A stretch of 7,624 nucleotides of DNA. Source: Elusimicrobia bacterium CG06_land_8_20_14_3_00_38_11 (GTDB lineage Bacteria > Elusimicrobiota > UBA8919). Location of the stretch: contig PEVQ01000064.1 of the NCBI GenBank assembly GCA_002780205.1, forward strand, positions 1 to 7,624. Direction: 5' to 3'. Below the pieces are notes generated by a model. That model had not been told where the DNA came from, did no database searches, and saw only the letters and a list, made by a program, of their open reading frames with translations. Below, piece by piece: positions 6,806 through 7,624 of this stretch. Position numbers and translations under genes: made by a program. Position 1 is the first letter of the stretch. Every line of letters begins with the position of its first letter.

Positions 6806-6810
6806 ATAAA

Positions 6811-7029
6811 ATGATGAATATAAAAAATAGACCCAATCATAAAAAATATATTCAAATATTAAAACAAATGTCACCTGAAAAAAGATTATTAAAGGCATTT
6901 GAACTGTCTGAATTTTCAAAACGACTTTTCATTTATGGATTGCATAAAAGATTTCCAAATCTTTCAGAGTCGGAATTTAAAAGGATACTGATGGAGCGAT
7001 TGGAAAAATGTCACAACAGGAATTATTAA
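6811..7029 (+). CDS. Small protein of the type ending in CHNRNY, function unknown
   Basis: A 72-residue, Lys/Arg-rich, probably all-helical protein starts at the ATG at 6811. A TTG at 6802 overlaps the aminotransferase stop and would add three residues, and an internal ATG at 6868 is possible. The core SPEKRLLKAFELSEFSKRLF, the segment GLHKRFPNLSESEFKRIL and the end CHNRNY resemble, from memory, short proteins often encoded just upstream of an AbiEii-like nucleotidyltransferase, with the partner starting inside the last codons. Here an ATG does open at 7008 in that position, but the frame stops after 24 codons. No SD is visible; translation may be coupled to the aminotransferase. It is more AT-rich than its left neighbour. 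The role is unknown, and a toxin-antitoxin link is inference. Confidence 0.7.
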   Translation: MMNIKNRPNHKKYIQILKQMSPEKRLLKAFELSEFSKRLFIYGLHKRFPNLSESEFKRILMERLEKCHNRNY

Positions 7030-7082
7030 AAATAATTGAAAGCATATATAAAAGGAAAATGCGAAGCGTCGCTGTTTTCTAA
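7008..7082 (+). pseudogene. Remnant 5' end of an overlapping partner gene, possibly a nucleotidyltransferase
   Basis: The ATG at 7008 overlaps the end of the CHNRNY gene by 22 nt in another frame. It opens MSQQELLKIIES, which is like the start of the small nucleotidyltransferases usually paired with this upstream gene. After about a dozen codons the sequence becomes unlike such proteins (IYKRKMRSVAVF) and stops at 7080-7082. No continuation is seen in other frames before the promoter at 7113. The likeliest reading is a partner lost by deletion or replacement. A chance short frame is the alternative. Confidence 0.4.
7055..7079 (+). terminator. Possible weak stem-loop terminator
   Basis: GAAAA (7055-7059) pairs with TTTTC (7075-7079), and GCGA (7061-7064) pairs with TCGC (7069-7072) around the loop AGCG, with a small internal mismatch (T against TG). 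The only GC-rich part is 4 bp, and the T-run is inside the stem. This would separate the aminotransferase transcript from the promoter at 7113, but it is a poor terminator by ordinary criteria. Confidence 0.3.
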
Positions 7083-7090
7083 AAAACGGT

Positions 7091-7107
7091 TTCATTATCA
7101 TAACGAA
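7091..7107. promoter_or_regulatory. Upstream operator copy, imperfect 17-bp palindrome
   Basis: TTCATTATCATAACGAA matches the perfect palindrome at 7131-7147 at 15 of 17 positions. Its arms TTCATTAT and ATAACGAA differ from dyad symmetry by one base. It lies just before the -35 box. Its centre (7099) is 40 bp from that of the second copy (7139), close to four helical turns, which suits cooperative binding of two repressor dimers. The protein that binds is not identified. Confidence 0.65.
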
Positions 7108-7112
7108 AATAG

Positions 7113-7141
7113 TTGACAAAAAGGCAATAGTTCGTTATAAT
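7113..7141 (+). promoter_or_regulatory. Full-consensus sigma70 promoter for the HEPN/MNT cassette
   Basis: TTGACA (7113-7118), a 17-nt spacer and TATAAT (7136-7141) match the consensus in every position. Transcription should start near 7148, giving a leader of about 17 nt with AGGGG (7155-7159) 5 nt before the ATG at 7165. Such an intrinsically strong promoter normally needs repression, which the overlapping palindromes would provide. Confidence 0.85.
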
Positions 7142-7147
7142 AACGAA
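7131..7147. promoter_or_regulatory. Operator, perfect palindrome covering the -10 box
   Basis: TTCGTTAT, a central A, then ATAACGAA form perfect 8-bp dyad arms. The site contains the whole TATAAT and extends to about the transcription start, so a bound protein would block RNA polymerase. With the copy at 7091-7107 it brackets the promoter. Autoregulation by a product of the cassette is inferred. Confidence 0.75.
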
Positions 7148-7164
7148 ACAGGGCAGGGGCAATA

Positions 7165-7524
7165 ATGGGAAACTTTCAAAAACATCTTGAACTAGCGAAG
7201 GAAAAACTAAAAGCGGCAACAGATGCTTTTCATATGAAGCAGAATACCGTTGTCGGTGATTTGGGCACAAAGGTTGTTGAACAACTTGTTGAGGCTGCCG
7301 CTGCAATGGACAATGAGCATTTCGGCGACCATCAAAGCAGGCATGAGTATTCAAACAAGAATTTTCCAGATGAGGTGAATAAGGCGATGCGGAAAATATG
7401 GTTTGCCTACGGTGATTTGGGATATGACGGGGTTAACGGCAAGAGGGCAAAAGAAGTGATTGATAATCTCCGTATTATAATAAGTTTTTTCGAGAAAAGG
7501 TTTGGAGTAAAAATACATGAATAG
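7165..7524 (+). CDS. HEPN-like helical protein, probable partner of the next nucleotidyltransferase
   Basis: This 119-residue, apparently all-helical protein starts at the ATG at 7165 with AGGGG 5 nt upstream. It follows the HEPN pattern: an early helix HLELAKEKLKAATDAF (7-22), a helix VVEQLVEAAAAM (37-48), then a conserved-looking stretch AMRKIWFAYGDLGYDG (74-89) and a last helix near AKEVIDNLRIIISFFEKRF (95-113). HEPN toxins cut RNA with an R-x(4-6)-H motif. Here R76 is followed by Y82 in place of His, so it may be a non-catalytic or variant member. SRHEYSN (58-64) is another His-bearing stretch. The next gene, a minimal nucleotidyltransferase, overlaps its end by 8 nt, the usual sign of a two-gene HEPN/MNT unit in which the transferase neutralises the HEPN protein. 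The family call rests on helix pattern and context; the function is inferred. Confidence 0.65.
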   Translation: MGNFQKHLELAKEKLKAATDAFHMKQNTVVGDLGTKVVEQLVEAAAAMDNEHFGDHQSRHEYSNKNFPDEVNKAMRKIWFAYGDLGYDGVNGKRAKEVIDNLRIIISFFEKRFGVKIHE

Positions 7525-7624
7525 AATATTAAATAAAATAACAAAAGTTCTTTCCTCGGTTGAGGGCGTAAAAGCGGTTGTGCTTTACGGAAGTTTTGCG
7601 AGAGGCGAAAGCACATCAAGGTCT
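7517..7624 (+). CDS. Minimal nucleotidyltransferase (MNT type), 5' part only
   Basis: The first 36 residues are visible; the gene continues past the window. Residues 17-30 (GVKAVVLYGSFARG) contain the GS motif of the nucleotidyltransferase fold that helps hold the NTP in the active site. The metal-binding D-x-D should follow about ten residues later, beyond the edge, so activity cannot be judged. The ATG at 7517 overlaps the HEPN-like gene by 8 nt and has GGAG at 7504-7507, 9 nt upstream, inside that gene. In known HEPN/MNT pairs such proteins act as antitoxins, in some cases by adding nucleotides to the HEPN protein. Neither gene shows a DNA-binding domain in the part seen here, so a repressor domain for the two palindromes might lie in the missing C-terminal part. 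Confidence 0.85.
   Translation, partial: MNRILNKITKVLSSVEGVKAVVLYGSFARGESTSRS

Noticed and set aside
6802..6810. TTG start overlapping the aminotransferase stop
   Set aside because: The ATG codons at 6811 and 6814 are in frame and more likely. Coupling by overlap remains possible, but there is no SD to decide.

Overview
The window reads as chromosomal DNA of an uncultured, moderately AT-rich bacterium. Its intergenic gaps carry degenerate dispersed words of two kinds: GCAGATAAACGC / ATCTGTGG, and TGTCATTCTGA...CGAAG.GAAGAATCT. From memory these are common between genes of candidate-phylum metagenome assemblies such as Omnitrophota and Elusimicrobiota. That taxonomic hint is weak, and no marker gene for placement is present. 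All convincing genes are on the + strand.

Positions 1-2200 hold the 3' end of an unrecognised gene and then an unusual 573-residue protein. The latter has a DnaA-type AAA+ ATPase core with Walker A, Walker B, arginine finger and sensor II, but no DnaA domain IV. Unfamiliar N- and C-terminal domains replace the usual flanks. Positions 2200-5480 hold a membrane-anchored sensor histidine kinase with three apparent GAF domains, followed after a repeat-filled gap by a stand-alone CheY-like receiver. The three proteins together look like a signalling locus that may link a DnaA-like ATPase to a two-component pair, but this is inferred from adjacency alone. Positions 5639-6805 encode a complete PLP-dependent class I aminotransferase.

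Positions 6811-7624 are accessory in character. A short gene ending in CHNRNY is followed by what looks like only the first dozen codons of an overlapping partner, which then breaks off. Right after this lies an independent cassette: a consensus sigma70 promoter (TTGACA, 17 nt, TATAAT), two copies of a 17-bp palindrome of which one covers the -10 box, a HEPN-like helical protein, and the start of an overlapping minimal nucleotidyltransferase with a GSFARGE motif. This fits a self-repressed HEPN/MNT toxin-antitoxin type module. Its apparent catalytic site is atypical, with Tyr where His is expected. The last gene runs off the end of the window.

The gaps between genes are not plain. Each of the first four contains repeats, stem-loops or nested palindromes. 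In at least three cases the stop codon of the upstream gene lies inside, or within a few bases of, a repeat unit.
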